Assembly (NCBI RefSeq): GCF_029854195.1
Contig: NZ_CP122960.1
Span: 1,990,001-2,054,000, forward strand
DNA from: Amylibacter sp. IMCC11727
Lineage (GTDB): Bacteria > Pseudomonadota > Alphaproteobacteria > Rhodobacterales > Rhodobacteraceae
Direction: 5' to 3'
Length of the DNA: 64,000 nt
This document shows positions 34,086-43,200 of this stretch, piece after piece; positions within the stretch are counted from its first letter, which is position 1, and each line of letters begins with the position of its first letter. The notes under the pieces are model-generated. The model made no database searches, was not told where the DNA came from, and worked only from the letters and a program-made list of their open reading frames with translations. Made by a program: the position numbers and the translations under genes.

Positions 34086-35222
34086 TTATCTAAGCGTTTG
34101 CGCTTTTGGATAGAGCGCTGAAAAACGGGCGTGCAAAACACTGACAATCACAATAATGGCGCCGAGTTGATGCAGGATCGCCCATTGCCAAGGTGCTGCG
34201 TTCAGAACCGTGATGATCCCCAACACCATTTGCGCCAAGACAGCTGCCAAGACCCAAACGAATGCACGCCGTGTGGCAACAATAGCCGAGCTGCGCGATG
34301 AATACCACAGGTAGAGCGTCACTAAGAGCGTGATATACCCAAGTAGTCTGTGATTGAACTGGACCAACGCGGGGTTTTCGAAAAAGTTTGACCAGAACGG
34401 CTCGTAATCAAAACTCTCAGACGGTAGGAATTCCCCATTCATCATCGGCCAATCAATATAGCCGCGACCCGCATCAATACCCGCCACCAATGCTCCGCTA
34501 AGAATTTGCACAAAGGCCAACACCAACAACATCGTGGCCAATGTCACAAGACGTTTTTCCTGCCCGCGGCGCGCTTGAAACAACTCCATTTCTGAACGCT
34601 GTAACTGCCATGCGAACCAAGCCAGTAAAGCCAGAATGACAAACGCCAATCCCAGGTGAGTTGCCAATCTATAAGACGCCACATCAAGCATGCGCCCGCT
34701 TAGACCAGAGGATACCATCCACCAGCCAATGGCCCCTTGCAATCCACCTAATGCCCCGACCAGAACCAAACGCCCTGTCCATCCCTTCGGGATTTGGCGG
34801 CGCAACAGGAAATAGAAAAAGCCAAGTGCCCACACCAGCCCAACAATGCGTCCTAATTGACGATGCCCCCATTCCCACCAATAGATGACTTTGAATTCAG
34901 ACAGGCTCATGCCTTTGTTTTGGATTTGATATTCTGGGATTTCTTTGTATTTCGCGAACTCTTCCTGCCACACGGCTTCGCTCATTGGGGGGATCGCGCC
35001 AGTCACTGGTTTCCACTCTGTGATCGACAAACCACTGTCTGTCAGTCGGGTCAAACCACCGACGATAATCATCGCTGCGACCAGCGCAAACAAAACCAGC
35101 AACCACGCCGCTATGGCGCGTCGCGCGCCTGTTTTTCCTGCATCAATCAAGCCGCCTTTCGGGGCTGTTTCGGCAGGTTTATCCGTGGCGACGTCTTCGA
35201 AAATGCTGCGTTTGTTGCTCAT
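34086..35222 (-). CDS. ctaA: Heme A synthase (COX15/CtaA)
   Basis: 378 residues, eight membrane helices. Oxidises the C8 methyl of heme O to give heme A for aa3-type oxidase. The four heme-ligand histidines appear in EWGHRQLGR, ATHLGLAF, FNHRLLGY and LHQLGAI; GGLTRLTDSGLSITEW is the family signature of the first loop. AGAGG precedes the ATG. Presence implies an aa3 cytochrome oxidase elsewhere in the genome. Confidence 0.96.
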   Translation of the reverse strand: MSNKRSIFEDVATDKPAETAPKGGLIDAGKTGARRAIAAWLLVLFALVAAMIIVGGLTRLTDSGLSITEWKPVTGAIPPMSEAVWQEEFAKYKEIPEYQIQNKGMSLSEFKVIYWWEWGHRQLGRIVGLVWALGFFYFLLRRQIPKGWTGRLVLVGALGGLQGAIGWWMVSSGLSGRMLDVASYRLATHLGLAFVILALLAWFAWQLQRSEMELFQARRGQEKRLVTLATMLLVLAFVQILSGALVAGIDAGRGYIDWPMMNGEFLPSESFDYEPFWSNFFENPALVQFNHRLLGYITLLVTLYLWYSSRSSAIVATRRAFVWVLAAVLAQMVLGIITVLNAAPWQWAILHQLGAIIVIVSVLHARFSALYPKAQTLR

Positions 35223-35308
35223 GCTCGGCCTCTTTCACTTCGTGCTTCAACCTAGGGCGCGTTGAGTGGTGTTTCAACGGCCAAACGGTCGCGCCTGCGG
35301 ATGCTGCT

Positions 35309-36082
35309 TTAGCGTGATTTTGGGTGCTTTTCGGCAAGGGATTTGATGATCCCGTGGAACACGCGCACGTCTGCTTCTGTCAATGGCAGGCGGGAAATCA
35401 TGTTGCGCAGGGTCGTGATCATGCTTTCGGCTTTATGGTCGGGCCAAAAGAACCCCACACTGTCAAGCCGCGCCTCAAGCACTTCGGTAAGTTTTTGAAT
35501 TTCAATGGCTTCAGCCCGCCGTGTGCCAGCCATTTCCAACACTTCAGGCATCACATCCGCCCCGTGGCGGCGCCATTCATAAGCCAACAGCAGTACACAT
35601 TGCGCAAGATTCAGGCTCGCAAAAGCTGGATTCACCGGCACAGAGATAATTGCATTTGCGCGGGCAATATCGTGGTTTTCAAGCCCAGATCTTTCGGGAC
35701 CAAACAATATCCCAACCTTTTGGCCCTCTGCCACCATGGCACGGGCCTGTTCCATGGCACGTTCTGGTGTAACAACGGGTTTGGTCAGATCGCGCCCTCG
35801 CGCGGTTGTCGCAAAAACATAATGCAGATCTTCAACCGCCTGCGCCGTAGTGTCTTTGACCTGCACGTTATCAATCACACGGGCCGCCCCAGAGGACATC
35901 GTGACCGCTTTTTGGTTCGGCCACCCATCACGTGGATTAACGATACGCATCCGCTCAAGACCAAAATTCCACATGGCGCGGGCCGCCGCACCAATGTTTT
36001 CGCCCATTTGCGGCTCGACCAGAATGATCGCAGGCTGTGGCCCGCTCCAGTCTTCGGCCTTGGCGTGATCCGTCCCTGACAT
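35309..36082 (-). CDS. trmJ: tRNA (cytidine/uridine-2'-O-)-methyltransferase TrmJ
   Basis: 257 residues of the SPOUT superfamily. Motifs: PQMGENIGAAARAMWNFG, LFGPERSGLENHDI, and the knot segment NPAFASLNLAQCVLLLAYE. TrmJ methylates ribose 32 of several tRNAs. Last gene of the alaS-DUF1330-DUF1330-trmJ run; six bases separate it from the preceding gene. Confidence 0.9.
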   Translation of the reverse strand: MSGTDHAKAEDWSGPQPAIILVEPQMGENIGAAARAMWNFGLERMRIVNPRDGWPNQKAVTMSSGAARVIDNVQVKDTTAQAVEDLHYVFATTARGRDLTKPVVTPERAMEQARAMVAEGQKVGILFGPERSGLENHDIARANAIISVPVNPAFASLNLAQCVLLLAYEWRRHGADVMPEVLEMAGTRRAEAIEIQKLTEVLEARLDSVGFFWPDHKAESMITTLRNMISRLPLTEADVRVFHGIIKSLAEKHPKSR

Positions 36083-36088
36083 GAGTGT

Positions 36089-36373
36089 TTAAACGCCTTC
36101 AACCAGAACAGCGGTGCGATTGGAATTGGCCAGAGCGATCGGCAAAATGGCCTGGTATTCATCCGAATTGTAAAAGGTTTTTGCCGCATCCATGCTTTCA
36201 AATCGAATGATCACATTACGGTCGGCGCCTGTGCCTTCGATCCATTCGCAAGCGCCCCCTTTCACAAGGAACTCCCCACCAAATTTCTCCGCGCAGGCAA
36301 CGGTTTGGCTGGCGTATTTCATGTATCCATCAAGGTCAGTTACCTCGATCTGTGCAATCATATATGCGGCCAT
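36089..36373 (-). CDS. DUF1330 domain protein, second copy
   Basis: 94 residues, a ferredoxin-like alpha/beta dimeric barrel fold typical of DUF1330. It starts on the last base of the stop of its neighbour, and the two share the ends VLVEGV and LFVEGV and the pattern KFGGEFLVKGG, NVIIRF, so they are a tandem duplication. Function unknown. Lies between alaS and trmJ on one probable message. Confidence 0.83.
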   Translation of the reverse strand: MAAYMIAQIEVTDLDGYMKYASQTVACAEKFGGEFLVKGGACEWIEGTGADRNVIIRFESMDAAKTFYNSDEYQAILPIALANSNRTAVLVEGV

Positions 36374-36657
36374 TACACGCCCTCCACGAACAGGTAATCC
36401 CGCTCTGCCGCAGGCAAACCATGGGCGAGCGCTGCTTGATAGTCAGGGCTGTCATAAAACGCCTGTGCCGTTTCCATATCTGGCCACTCGATGATCACGT
36501 TGCGCGCACGTGCTTTGCCTTCGCGCACCACGGTTTCACCGCCACGGGCCAGAAACTTGCCACCAAACTTCTCTACCGCAGGGCCAGCCAGAACAGCGTA
36601 TTTGCCGTATTCTTCGTCATCATGCACATCAATGTGCGCCATAGTGTATACAGCCAT
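36373..36657 (-). CDS. DUF1330 domain protein, first copy
   Basis: 94 residues, paralogue of the following gene; shared features are KFGGKFLARGG, NVIIEWPDMETAQAFYDSPDYQAAL and the C-terminal LFVEGV. DUF1330 proteins are small alpha/beta barrels related to antibiotic-biosynthesis monooxygenase folds; no activity is known. It follows alaS by two bases, so it is very likely co-transcribed. Confidence 0.83.
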   Translation of the reverse strand: MAVYTMAHIDVHDDEEYGKYAVLAGPAVEKFGGKFLARGGETVVREGKARARNVIIEWPDMETAQAFYDSPDYQAALAHGLPAAERDYLFVEGV

Positions 36658-36659
36658 TT

Positions 36660-39311
36660 CTAGCCCTCCAAAATCTTGCGCACAGCCTCAAGCGCCGTAT
36701 CTGCGTTATCCGCAGATGGTCCGCCCGCTTGCGCCATATCAGGGCGTCCACCGCCCCCTTTACCACCGAGCGCCTCGGCAGCGGCTATCACCAGATCGAC
36801 GGCAGACAAGCCATCCGTCAAGTCATCCGTGACACCTGCCGCAACGGCCGCTTTGCCACCCGCACCAGAAATCAGCACGATTGCACCGCTTTCCATGCGG
36901 GATTTGTGCTCGTCAATCAAACCGCGCAGGTCTTTGCCTGGCACATCTGCAAGAACCTGCCCCAAGAACGGGATACCATTAATGGTTTCTGTATCCGCCC
37001 CACCGCCAGCGCCGCCCATAGCAACCTGTTTACGCAACTCGGCAATCTCGTTTTGCATAGCTTTGCGTTCGTCTTGCAAAGCTTTGATCCGCGCGGGCAC
37101 TTCTGCTGCTGGCGCTTTCAGCGCCAATGCAGCTTCGGCCAACAGATGATCTTGCGCACGCAAATAATCTTGGGCTGCCTGCCCTGTCAGTGCCTCAATA
37201 CGGCGCACACCAGAACTGCTCGCGCTGTCACCAAGGGCCACAAACGCGCCGATGTCACCCGTGCGCACAACATGCGTCCCGCCACACAGTTCGAGCGAAT
37301 AAGTGTTTCCATCCGTGCCTTTGCCAGAGCCGTCTTCGCGCCCCATGGACACAACACGCACTTCATCGCCGTATTTTTCACCAAACAACGCCTGCGCACC
37401 CAAATCGCGCGCCTCATCTGGCGTCATGATCCGCGTTTCCACTGGCGTGTTTTGGCGGATGTAAGCGTTCACGTCCTTTTCCACCTGCGTCAGTTCATCC
37501 GCAGTCAGGGCTTTGGCGTGGCTGAAATCAAACCGCAAACGATCATCCCCGTTCAGCGACCCGCGCTGTGCAACGTGATCGCCAAGAGCCACACGCAAGG
37601 CTTCGTGCAACAAATGTGTTGCCGAATGGTTTGCGCGAATGGCACTGCGCCGTGCGTGATCCACGATCAGTTCCGCATTATCACCTTTGGCAATTGTGCC
37701 TTCGGATACTTCGCCAATATGAACGAATGCACCCGCTTTTTTCTTAACGTCAGTGATGGTTACAACGCCACTTTCAGTTTTCAAAACGCCCGTGTCACCA
37801 ACCTGACCGCCGCTTTCCGCGTAAAACGGCGTTTGGTTCAAAACGATATTCACCGATGCGCCCGTTTCGACGGCATCCACAGGTTTTCCGTCCACGACCG
37901 CAGCAACGATCTGGCCTTCGGCCACTTCGGTATCATAGCCAAGAAATTCGGTCGGACCGTGTTCATCGACCACATCAAACCAGATGCTTTCGTCCACCGC
38001 ACCACCAGCGCCCGTCCATGCGGCACGGGCCTTGGCTTTTTGCGCCTCCATAGCATCATCAAAGCCAGCGGTGTCCACATCAACACCTTTTTCGCGCAGC
38101 GCGTCCTGTGTCAAATCAAGCGGGAACCCATACGTGTCGTACAATTTAAACGCGGTTTGCCCATCGAGCGGCTTACCCTCTGGCAGGCCCTCAAGCTCCG
38201 CATCCAGCAGTTTCAACCCTTTATCCAGTGTCTTTTTGAAGCGTGTTTCTTCTAGCAAAAGTGTTTCTTCGATCATGGATTGCGCACGGCCCAATTCGGG
38301 ATAGGCCTGCCCCATCTGGCGCACCAGTTCAGGAACCAAACGGTGCATCAACGGATCCACTGACCCCAGCAGATGCGCATGACGCATGGCGCGGCGCATG
38401 ATGCGGCGCAGCACATAACCACGACCTTCATTTGAGGGCAGAACACCGTCAGCGATCAGGAATGACGTAGAGCGCAAGTGATCCGCAATCACACGGTGAT
38501 GCACGTTCTGATCCCCATAAGGATCAACGCTCGTGCCGTGTGCAGATGCTTCGATCAGCGCCTTAAACAGATCGGTGTCATAGTTGTCGTGCGAGCCTTG
38601 CAGCAGTGCCGCAACCCGTTCGATCCCCATGCCTGTATCAATGCTTTGTTTTTCGAGCGCTTCCAATCGGCCGTCAGCAAACTGTTCGTTCTGCATGAAA
38701 ACGATGTTCCAGATTTCAATGAACCGATCACCGTCCTCTTCTGGTGAGCCGGGAGGTCCGCCCCACACATGGTCGCCGTGGTCATAGAAAATCTCGGTAC
38801 ATGGACCACAAGGGCCAGTTGGTCCCATGCGCCAAAAGTTGTCATCCGTGGCAATACGGATGATGCGCTCTTCTGGCACGCCAATCTTTTTCCAAATTCC
38901 AAAGGCTTCGTCGTCCGTGTGAAAAACGGTCACGTACAAGCGAGATTTTTCGATGCCAAAGTCTTTGGTGATCAATTCCCATGCAAACTTAATCGCGTCC
39001 TCTTTGAAATAATCGCCAAAAGAGAAATTCCCCAGCATTTCAAAGAACGTGTGGTGACGCGCGGTATAGCCCACATTATCAAGATCGTTGTGTTTGCCCC
39101 CTGCCCGAACACATTTTTGCGCGGTGGTCGCACGCACATAATCGCGGTTTTCAGCGCCCGTGAACACGTTCTTAAACTGCACCATGCCCGAGTTAACGAA
39201 CATCAATGTCGGGTCATTGCGCGGCACAAGTGGAGAGCTGTCAACGCGCGCGTGTCCGTTCTTTTCAAAGTAAGAAAGAAAAGTGGAGCGGATATCGTTT
39301 ACGCCAACCAT
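36660..39311 (-). CDS. alaS: Alanine--tRNA ligase
   Basis: 883 residues, full length: class II catalytic core at the N-terminus (RSTFLSYFEKNGHARVDSSPLVP), editing domain with the zinc-binding HSATHLLHEALR and C-terminal CGGTHV, then the C-Ala domain. Charges tRNA-Ala and clears Ser/Gly mischarging. The ATG at 39311 (MVGVNDIRS) matches the family; the frame upstream is not conserved. Followed by two DUF1330 genes and trmJ. Confidence 0.97.
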   Translation of the reverse strand: MVGVNDIRSTFLSYFEKNGHARVDSSPLVPRNDPTLMFVNSGMVQFKNVFTGAENRDYVRATTAQKCVRAGGKHNDLDNVGYTARHHTFFEMLGNFSFGDYFKEDAIKFAWELITKDFGIEKSRLYVTVFHTDDEAFGIWKKIGVPEERIIRIATDDNFWRMGPTGPCGPCTEIFYDHGDHVWGGPPGSPEEDGDRFIEIWNIVFMQNEQFADGRLEALEKQSIDTGMGIERVAALLQGSHDNYDTDLFKALIEASAHGTSVDPYGDQNVHHRVIADHLRSTSFLIADGVLPSNEGRGYVLRRIMRRAMRHAHLLGSVDPLMHRLVPELVRQMGQAYPELGRAQSMIEETLLLEETRFKKTLDKGLKLLDAELEGLPEGKPLDGQTAFKLYDTYGFPLDLTQDALREKGVDVDTAGFDDAMEAQKAKARAAWTGAGGAVDESIWFDVVDEHGPTEFLGYDTEVAEGQIVAAVVDGKPVDAVETGASVNIVLNQTPFYAESGGQVGDTGVLKTESGVVTITDVKKKAGAFVHIGEVSEGTIAKGDNAELIVDHARRSAIRANHSATHLLHEALRVALGDHVAQRGSLNGDDRLRFDFSHAKALTADELTQVEKDVNAYIRQNTPVETRIMTPDEARDLGAQALFGEKYGDEVRVVSMGREDGSGKGTDGNTYSLELCGGTHVVRTGDIGAFVALGDSASSSGVRRIEALTGQAAQDYLRAQDHLLAEAALALKAPAAEVPARIKALQDERKAMQNEIAELRKQVAMGGAGGGADTETINGIPFLGQVLADVPGKDLRGLIDEHKSRMESGAIVLISGAGGKAAVAAGVTDDLTDGLSAVDLVIAAAEALGGKGGGGRPDMAQAGGPSADNADTALEAVRKILEG

Positions 39312-39384
39312 AGTATGTGCCTTTGTGTCGGTGGGTTTGGGTTTAAACGCGGTTATACCGCGCCTGTCGCAACTGTCCACAGCA

Positions 39385-39420
39385 CAAACAAAAACGCCGT
39401 GGATTTGCAGCCACGGCGTT
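39385..39420 (-). terminator. Terminator of recA
   Basis: A perfect 10-bp stem, AACGCCGTGG at 39393-39402 with CCACGGCGTT at 39411-39420, 8-base loop; in the minus direction it is followed by TTTGTTTGT. It lies 22 bases beyond the recA stop. Confidence 0.9.
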
Positions 39421-39441
39421 CTGAGTGAATTTTAGCGTTTA

Positions 39442-40530
39442 TTACGCTTCCAAAACGTCGTCGCTGTCATCTGCAGCGGCGGCTTCGGCTTCTGGTTTTG
39501 GCATATCGAAATCGAGCCCATGGGACGCGCGAATTTTATCTTCGATCTCCCATGCAACGCCAGGGTTTTCTTTCAGGAAGTTCTTCGCGTTTTCACGACC
39601 TTGGCCGATGCGTTGATCCCCATAAGAGAACCAAGAACCTGATTTTTCAACAATGCCCGCTTTCACGCCAAGGTCGATCAATTCGCCCCGTTTGGAAATG
39701 CCTTCGCCGTACATGATGTCGAATTCCACCTGTTTGAACGGCGGAGCCACTTTGTTTTTCACAACTTTCACGCGGGTGGCGTTGCCCACCACTTCGTCGC
39801 GATCCTTGATGGCGCCAATACGGCGGATATCCAGACGCACAGAAGAGTAAAATTTCAGCGCATTGCCGCCTGATGTTGTTTCAGGCGAACCGAACATAAC
39901 ACCAATCTTCATCCGAATTTGGTTAATAAAGATCACGGTGCATTTGGATTTGCTGATAGAGCCTGTCAATTTGCGCATAGCTTGCGACATCAGACGGGCC
40001 TGCGCGCCCACTTGGTGGTCGCCCATATCCCCTTCGAGTTCTGATTTTGGCGTCAGCGCCGCCACAGAATCGACCACAACCATTGAAACCGCACCAGAAC
40101 GCACCAGCGTATCTGTGATTTCAAGCGCTTGTTCACCCGCGTCTGGCTGTGAAATCAGCAGTTCATCCAGATCAACGCCAAGCTTTTTCGCATAAGTTGG
40201 ATCAAGCGCGTGCTCCGCATCCACAAACGCACATACGCCGCCTGATTTCTGCTCTTCCGCAATGGCGTGCAGGGTCAGCGTTGTTTTACCAGAGCTTTCA
40301 GGGCCATAAATTTCAATAATGCGCCCTTTTGGGATGCCACCAATACCAAGCGCGATGTCCAGACCGATGGAGCCAGTAGACGTGGCCTCAACATCCATGA
40401 CGGCATTGTCGCCCAGTTTCATGATGGAGCCTTTGCCGAACTGCCGCTCAATTTGGCCGAGCGCAGATTCGAGTGCTTTTTGCTTATCCATTGACTTTCT
40501 TTCCGTCATATCGAGTAGGTTCGTCGCCAT
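39442..40530 (-). CDS. recA: Recombinase RecA
   Basis: 362 residues. Forms filaments on single-stranded DNA, catalyses strand exchange and triggers LexA self-cleavage. Walker A GPESSGKTT (76-84), the MAW-type motif in the L1 region (VGAQARLMSQAMRKL) and L2 NQIRMKIGVMFGSPETTSGG are intact. The ATG at 40530 has GGAG eight bases upstream; a second ATG 13 codons on precedes the conserved core. A LexA box lies upstream and a strong terminator downstream, so it is an SOS-controlled single gene. Confidence 0.98.
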   Translation of the reverse strand: MATNLLDMTERKSMDKQKALESALGQIERQFGKGSIMKLGDNAVMDVEATSTGSIGLDIALGIGGIPKGRIIEIYGPESSGKTTLTLHAIAEEQKSGGVCAFVDAEHALDPTYAKKLGVDLDELLISQPDAGEQALEITDTLVRSGAVSMVVVDSVAALTPKSELEGDMGDHQVGAQARLMSQAMRKLTGSISKSKCTVIFINQIRMKIGVMFGSPETTSGGNALKFYSSVRLDIRRIGAIKDRDEVVGNATRVKVVKNKVAPPFKQVEFDIMYGEGISKRGELIDLGVKAGIVEKSGSWFSYGDQRIGQGRENAKNFLKENPGVAWEIEDKIRASHGLDFDMPKPEAEAAAADDSDDVLEA

Positions 40531-40587
40531 ATTTCGTCTCCGTTATTTCACATTGCCTTAGGCTCGGCAATCGCTGCTGGTGTGTTT

Positions 40588-40601
40588 CGAACCTAGGTTC
40601 G
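40588..40601. promoter_or_regulatory. Perfect palindrome in the recA leader
   Basis: CGAACCTAGGTTCG, a 14-bp perfect palindrome that contains GAAC-N4-GTTC, the layout of Gram-positive LexA sites. It lies 12 bases to the recA side of the alphaproteobacterial LexA box and within the likely leader of the message. Confidence 0.5.
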
Positions 40602-40613
40602 GGGATTTTAAAT

Positions 40614-40628
40614 GTTCGCCTCTTGTTC
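40614..40628 (-). promoter_or_regulatory. LexA box of recA
   Basis: On the minus strand GAAC-AAGAGGC-GAAC, a perfect match to the alphaproteobacterial GAAC-N7-GAAC operator, about 85 bases before the recA ATG. A weak promoter (TTGAAA at 40666-40661 and CATACA at 40643-40638, 17-base spacer) lies just upstream, so LexA would block at the start site. Confidence 0.85.
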
Positions 40629-40759
40629 TCAGTCCACTGTATGAGAACAAAAAGCAAACATTTCAAGTAAAATTTTTCAATTCCACAATTCGCTAGGAAG
40701 GTTTATGAATGGTAAAGAGTAGTGATTTTTGTAATTTGCGGCAGGGTAAATAGCCTAAG

Positions 40760-41359
40760 ATGATGGTTTTCCTCAAAGAAAAATTGGTTTTCTTTGCCAC
40801 CCCGAAAACGGCGTCCACGTCGATTGAAATGGCACTTGGCACAACCTGCGACATCCGAATCTCTAAGGTTCCAAACGCCAAACACACGCCTTACCGAAAA
40901 TACCAACGGATGTTGGAACCTTTCATCATGACCCTGACAGGCGATGAACCTGATACGGTTGCGGTTATTCGCGAACCAATCGACTGGCTTGGCAGTTGGT
41001 ATCGCTATAGATCGCGTGATGAATTGAAGGGGGCAAAAAACTCTACCGCTGGCGTTTCATTTGACGCCTTTGTTGAAAGTTACCTGTCGGATTCCCCGCA
41101 GCCCTTTGCTCGCATCGGATCTCAAGCGAAATTCATGTCTGACAAAGATGGCGAAGTCGGCATGAGCCATTTGTTCCGATACGAGGACATGGATGGGTTG
41201 GTGCGGTTTTTGCAAAATCGTTTGGGCAAACAAATTCAATTGGGCCGCGCCAATCAATCCCCAAAGGCAGAGCTGACCCTAAGTCCAAATTTGCGCACAG
41301 AATTAGAAACGGCCCTTGCGGCGGATTACGATATCTACAACCGTCTTCGCCACGACTAA
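40760..41359 (+). CDS. Sulfotransferase-like protein
   Basis: 199 residues with a sulfotransferase-type P-loop at the N-terminus (FFATPKTASTSIE, the 5'-phosphosulfate loop) and the 3'-phosphate segment VIREPIDWLGSWYRYRSR. Such enzymes move sulfate from PAPS to sugars, peptides or small molecules; the acceptor is unknown. Similar Rhodobacterales proteins have been labelled gamma-glutamyl kinase, a name the sequence does not support. It ends four bases inside the convergent cckA stop. Two ATGs lie at the start. Confidence 0.7.
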   Translation: MMVFLKEKLVFFATPKTASTSIEMALGTTCDIRISKVPNAKHTPYRKYQRMLEPFIMTLTGDEPDTVAVIREPIDWLGSWYRYRSRDELKGAKNSTAGVSFDAFVESYLSDSPQPFARIGSQAKFMSDKDGEVGMSHLFRYEDMDGLVRFLQNRLGKQIQLGRANQSPKAELTLSPNLRTELETALAADYDIYNRLRHD

Positions 41360-43131
41360 TCCGCCAATTCTCGTACCATTTCGATCAGCTGTTTCAGGGA
41401 AAATGGCTTTGGCAGGAACCTTGCATTTGAAATCTCACCATATTTGGTGGTGAAACTTTCTTCAGCATAGCCAGACACAAATATCACTTTCACATCTGGC
41501 CTATCTGCTTTGGCCTGAGCCACCCATGTTGGCCCATCCATACCAGGCATCACAACATCCGTGACAATGATATCGACAAACAGATCAGGGTCGGACAATT
41601 TTTCCAGCGCCACTTCGGCAGAGTCCGCTTCGGTGATGCGCACCCCTTGCATGGCCAACGCACGGGACGCGAAGGTGCGCACAGGGGCTTCGTCTTCAAC
41701 CAACAACACCGATAATCCGTTCAGTGACGTTGGCGCACCTGTGCGCGTGTCGGTTTTGGGTTCAACAGGCGCGGATGTGCCTTCGTGCGCTGGCAACAGG
41801 ATGGTAAACTCCGATCCCTTTCCCACTTCGCTATCGGCAAAAATGAACCCGCCTGTTTGTTTCACAATCCCGTACGCCATCGACAGGCCCAGCCCTGTGC
41901 CCTCCCCCACATCCTTAGTAGAGAAAAACGGTTCAAATATTTTTTCCAGGTGTTTGGCACGAATACCGCAGCCCGTATCCTGCACTGTGATGGTCACATA
42001 GGTGCCTTTGGGCACAACAACACGGTTCATGCGCTTACTGGATTCAAACACTTGCGTATCGCTACGAATGGTCACTTCGCCGCCATCAGGCATCGAATCC
42101 CGCGCGTTCACTACAAGGTTCATGATCACCTGTTCGAGCTGGCGTCCATCGACAAACGCACGGGGCAAATCCTTGCCGTATTCGGCAACCAACTGCACTT
42201 TTTCGCCCAGCAATCGGCTGAGCAGATGGGTCAATTCGGACAACGTGTCATTCACCGAAAGAACCTGCGGCGTAAGCGTTTGTTTGCGCGAAAACGCCAG
42301 CAATTGGCCAACAAGCGCCGCCGCCCGATTGGCGTTTTGATTGATCTGTACCAAATCCGCGTGATCCTGATCGCCCTTTTCATGGCGCAACAACAACAGA
42401 TCGCAGTACCCCGATATGGCGGTCAGCAAATTGTTGAAATCATGGGCAACGCCTCCTGCAAGTTGCCCAATCGCCTGCATCTTTTGGCTTTGCACAAATT
42501 GCGCTTCTAAGGATTTCAATTCGGTCGCATCGGACAACGTTGCAATCAAACCGCCCTGCCCATCCACGGGGGGCGGCATCAAAGACACCTGCAAAATGGC
42601 CTCCGTTTTGCTGCGCTTCACCTGCACCATTTCTGGTTTGCAAATCACATCATTGTCCCGCGCGGTTTGCATCCAAACCCCGACGCTGCGGCCTAACCCT
42701 TCGACAAGGGTTTCAAAGGGCGGCGTTTCGGCGGTTTCAAGGCGCAAAAACCCGCGCGCCGCCGCATTGGTTTGCCCAACACGGCCATCACGATCAATAT
42801 GAACCATGGCGATAGGCAAGCGATCAAACAGGTTTTGAATTTTCTGCGCGATCTGCTGTTCCGTAATCGCATCAATCTGGGGGGTATCTTCTTGGATCGG
42901 GATATCAGGCGCTGGGCTTTGCACAACGTCCGTAGGGTCAAACGCAAGGTCATCTGCCCGCGCAGCAGCCATGCGCCGCGCCAAAGTCACGAGGACAAAG
43001 CCGCTGATGAAGGCCAGCATTCCAAATCGAAGCGTGGCATCCGGCATTGCCCAAAACAAAAACAGGCTTGCCCCAATAATCCAAATCATCGCCACAGGTG
43101 TGACGAAACGTGAAATCTTTATGGAGTTCAT
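41356..43131 (-). CDS. cckA: Hybrid sensor histidine kinase CckA
   Basis: 591 residues: two membrane helices (about 9-28 and 36-52), a PAS domain (about 95-205), HisKA with H230 in GGVAHDFNNLL, HATPase (N, G1 QDTGCGI, G2 GEGTGLGLS), and a C-terminal receiver with phosphoacceptor D525 (IIVTDVVMPG). CckA phosphorylates CtrA and CpdR via ChpT in alphaproteobacteria, and also controls gene transfer agents and motility in Rhodobacter. Shorter than Caulobacter CckA, which has two PAS domains. The ATG at 43131 has a strong GGAGG. Lies 69 bases after the RsmB-type gene. Confidence 0.92.
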   Translation of the reverse strand: MNSIKISRFVTPVAMIWIIGASLFLFWAMPDATLRFGMLAFISGFVLVTLARRMAAARADDLAFDPTDVVQSPAPDIPIQEDTPQIDAITEQQIAQKIQNLFDRLPIAMVHIDRDGRVGQTNAAARGFLRLETAETPPFETLVEGLGRSVGVWMQTARDNDVICKPEMVQVKRSKTEAILQVSLMPPPVDGQGGLIATLSDATELKSLEAQFVQSQKMQAIGQLAGGVAHDFNNLLTAISGYCDLLLLRHEKGDQDHADLVQINQNANRAAALVGQLLAFSRKQTLTPQVLSVNDTLSELTHLLSRLLGEKVQLVAEYGKDLPRAFVDGRQLEQVIMNLVVNARDSMPDGGEVTIRSDTQVFESSKRMNRVVVPKGTYVTITVQDTGCGIRAKHLEKIFEPFFSTKDVGEGTGLGLSMAYGIVKQTGGFIFADSEVGKGSEFTILLPAHEGTSAPVEPKTDTRTGAPTSLNGLSVLLVEDEAPVRTFASRALAMQGVRITEADSAEVALEKLSDPDLFVDIIVTDVVMPGMDGPTWVAQAKADRPDVKVIFVSGYAEESFTTKYGEISNARFLPKPFSLKQLIEMVRELAD

Positions 43132-43135
43132 AAAG

Positions 43136-43140
43136 CCTCC
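43136..43140 (-). promoter_or_regulatory. Ribosome binding site that fixes the cckA start
   Basis: GGAGG on the minus strand, four bases before the ATG at 43131 (spacing a little short but strong). It selects this start over the longer open frame beginning at 43164. Confidence 0.55.
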
Positions 43141-43200
43141 CTCGGCTAAACGATGAAACTCCACCCCCTTTTCGCGCCTAAAGTACTAACAGATTAATTT

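Noticed and set aside
36729..38255. Long plus-strand open frame (508 codons) across alaS
   Set aside because: It is antisense to the well-supported alaS gene and has no recognisable domain; His/Arg-rich composition is that of a shadow frame.
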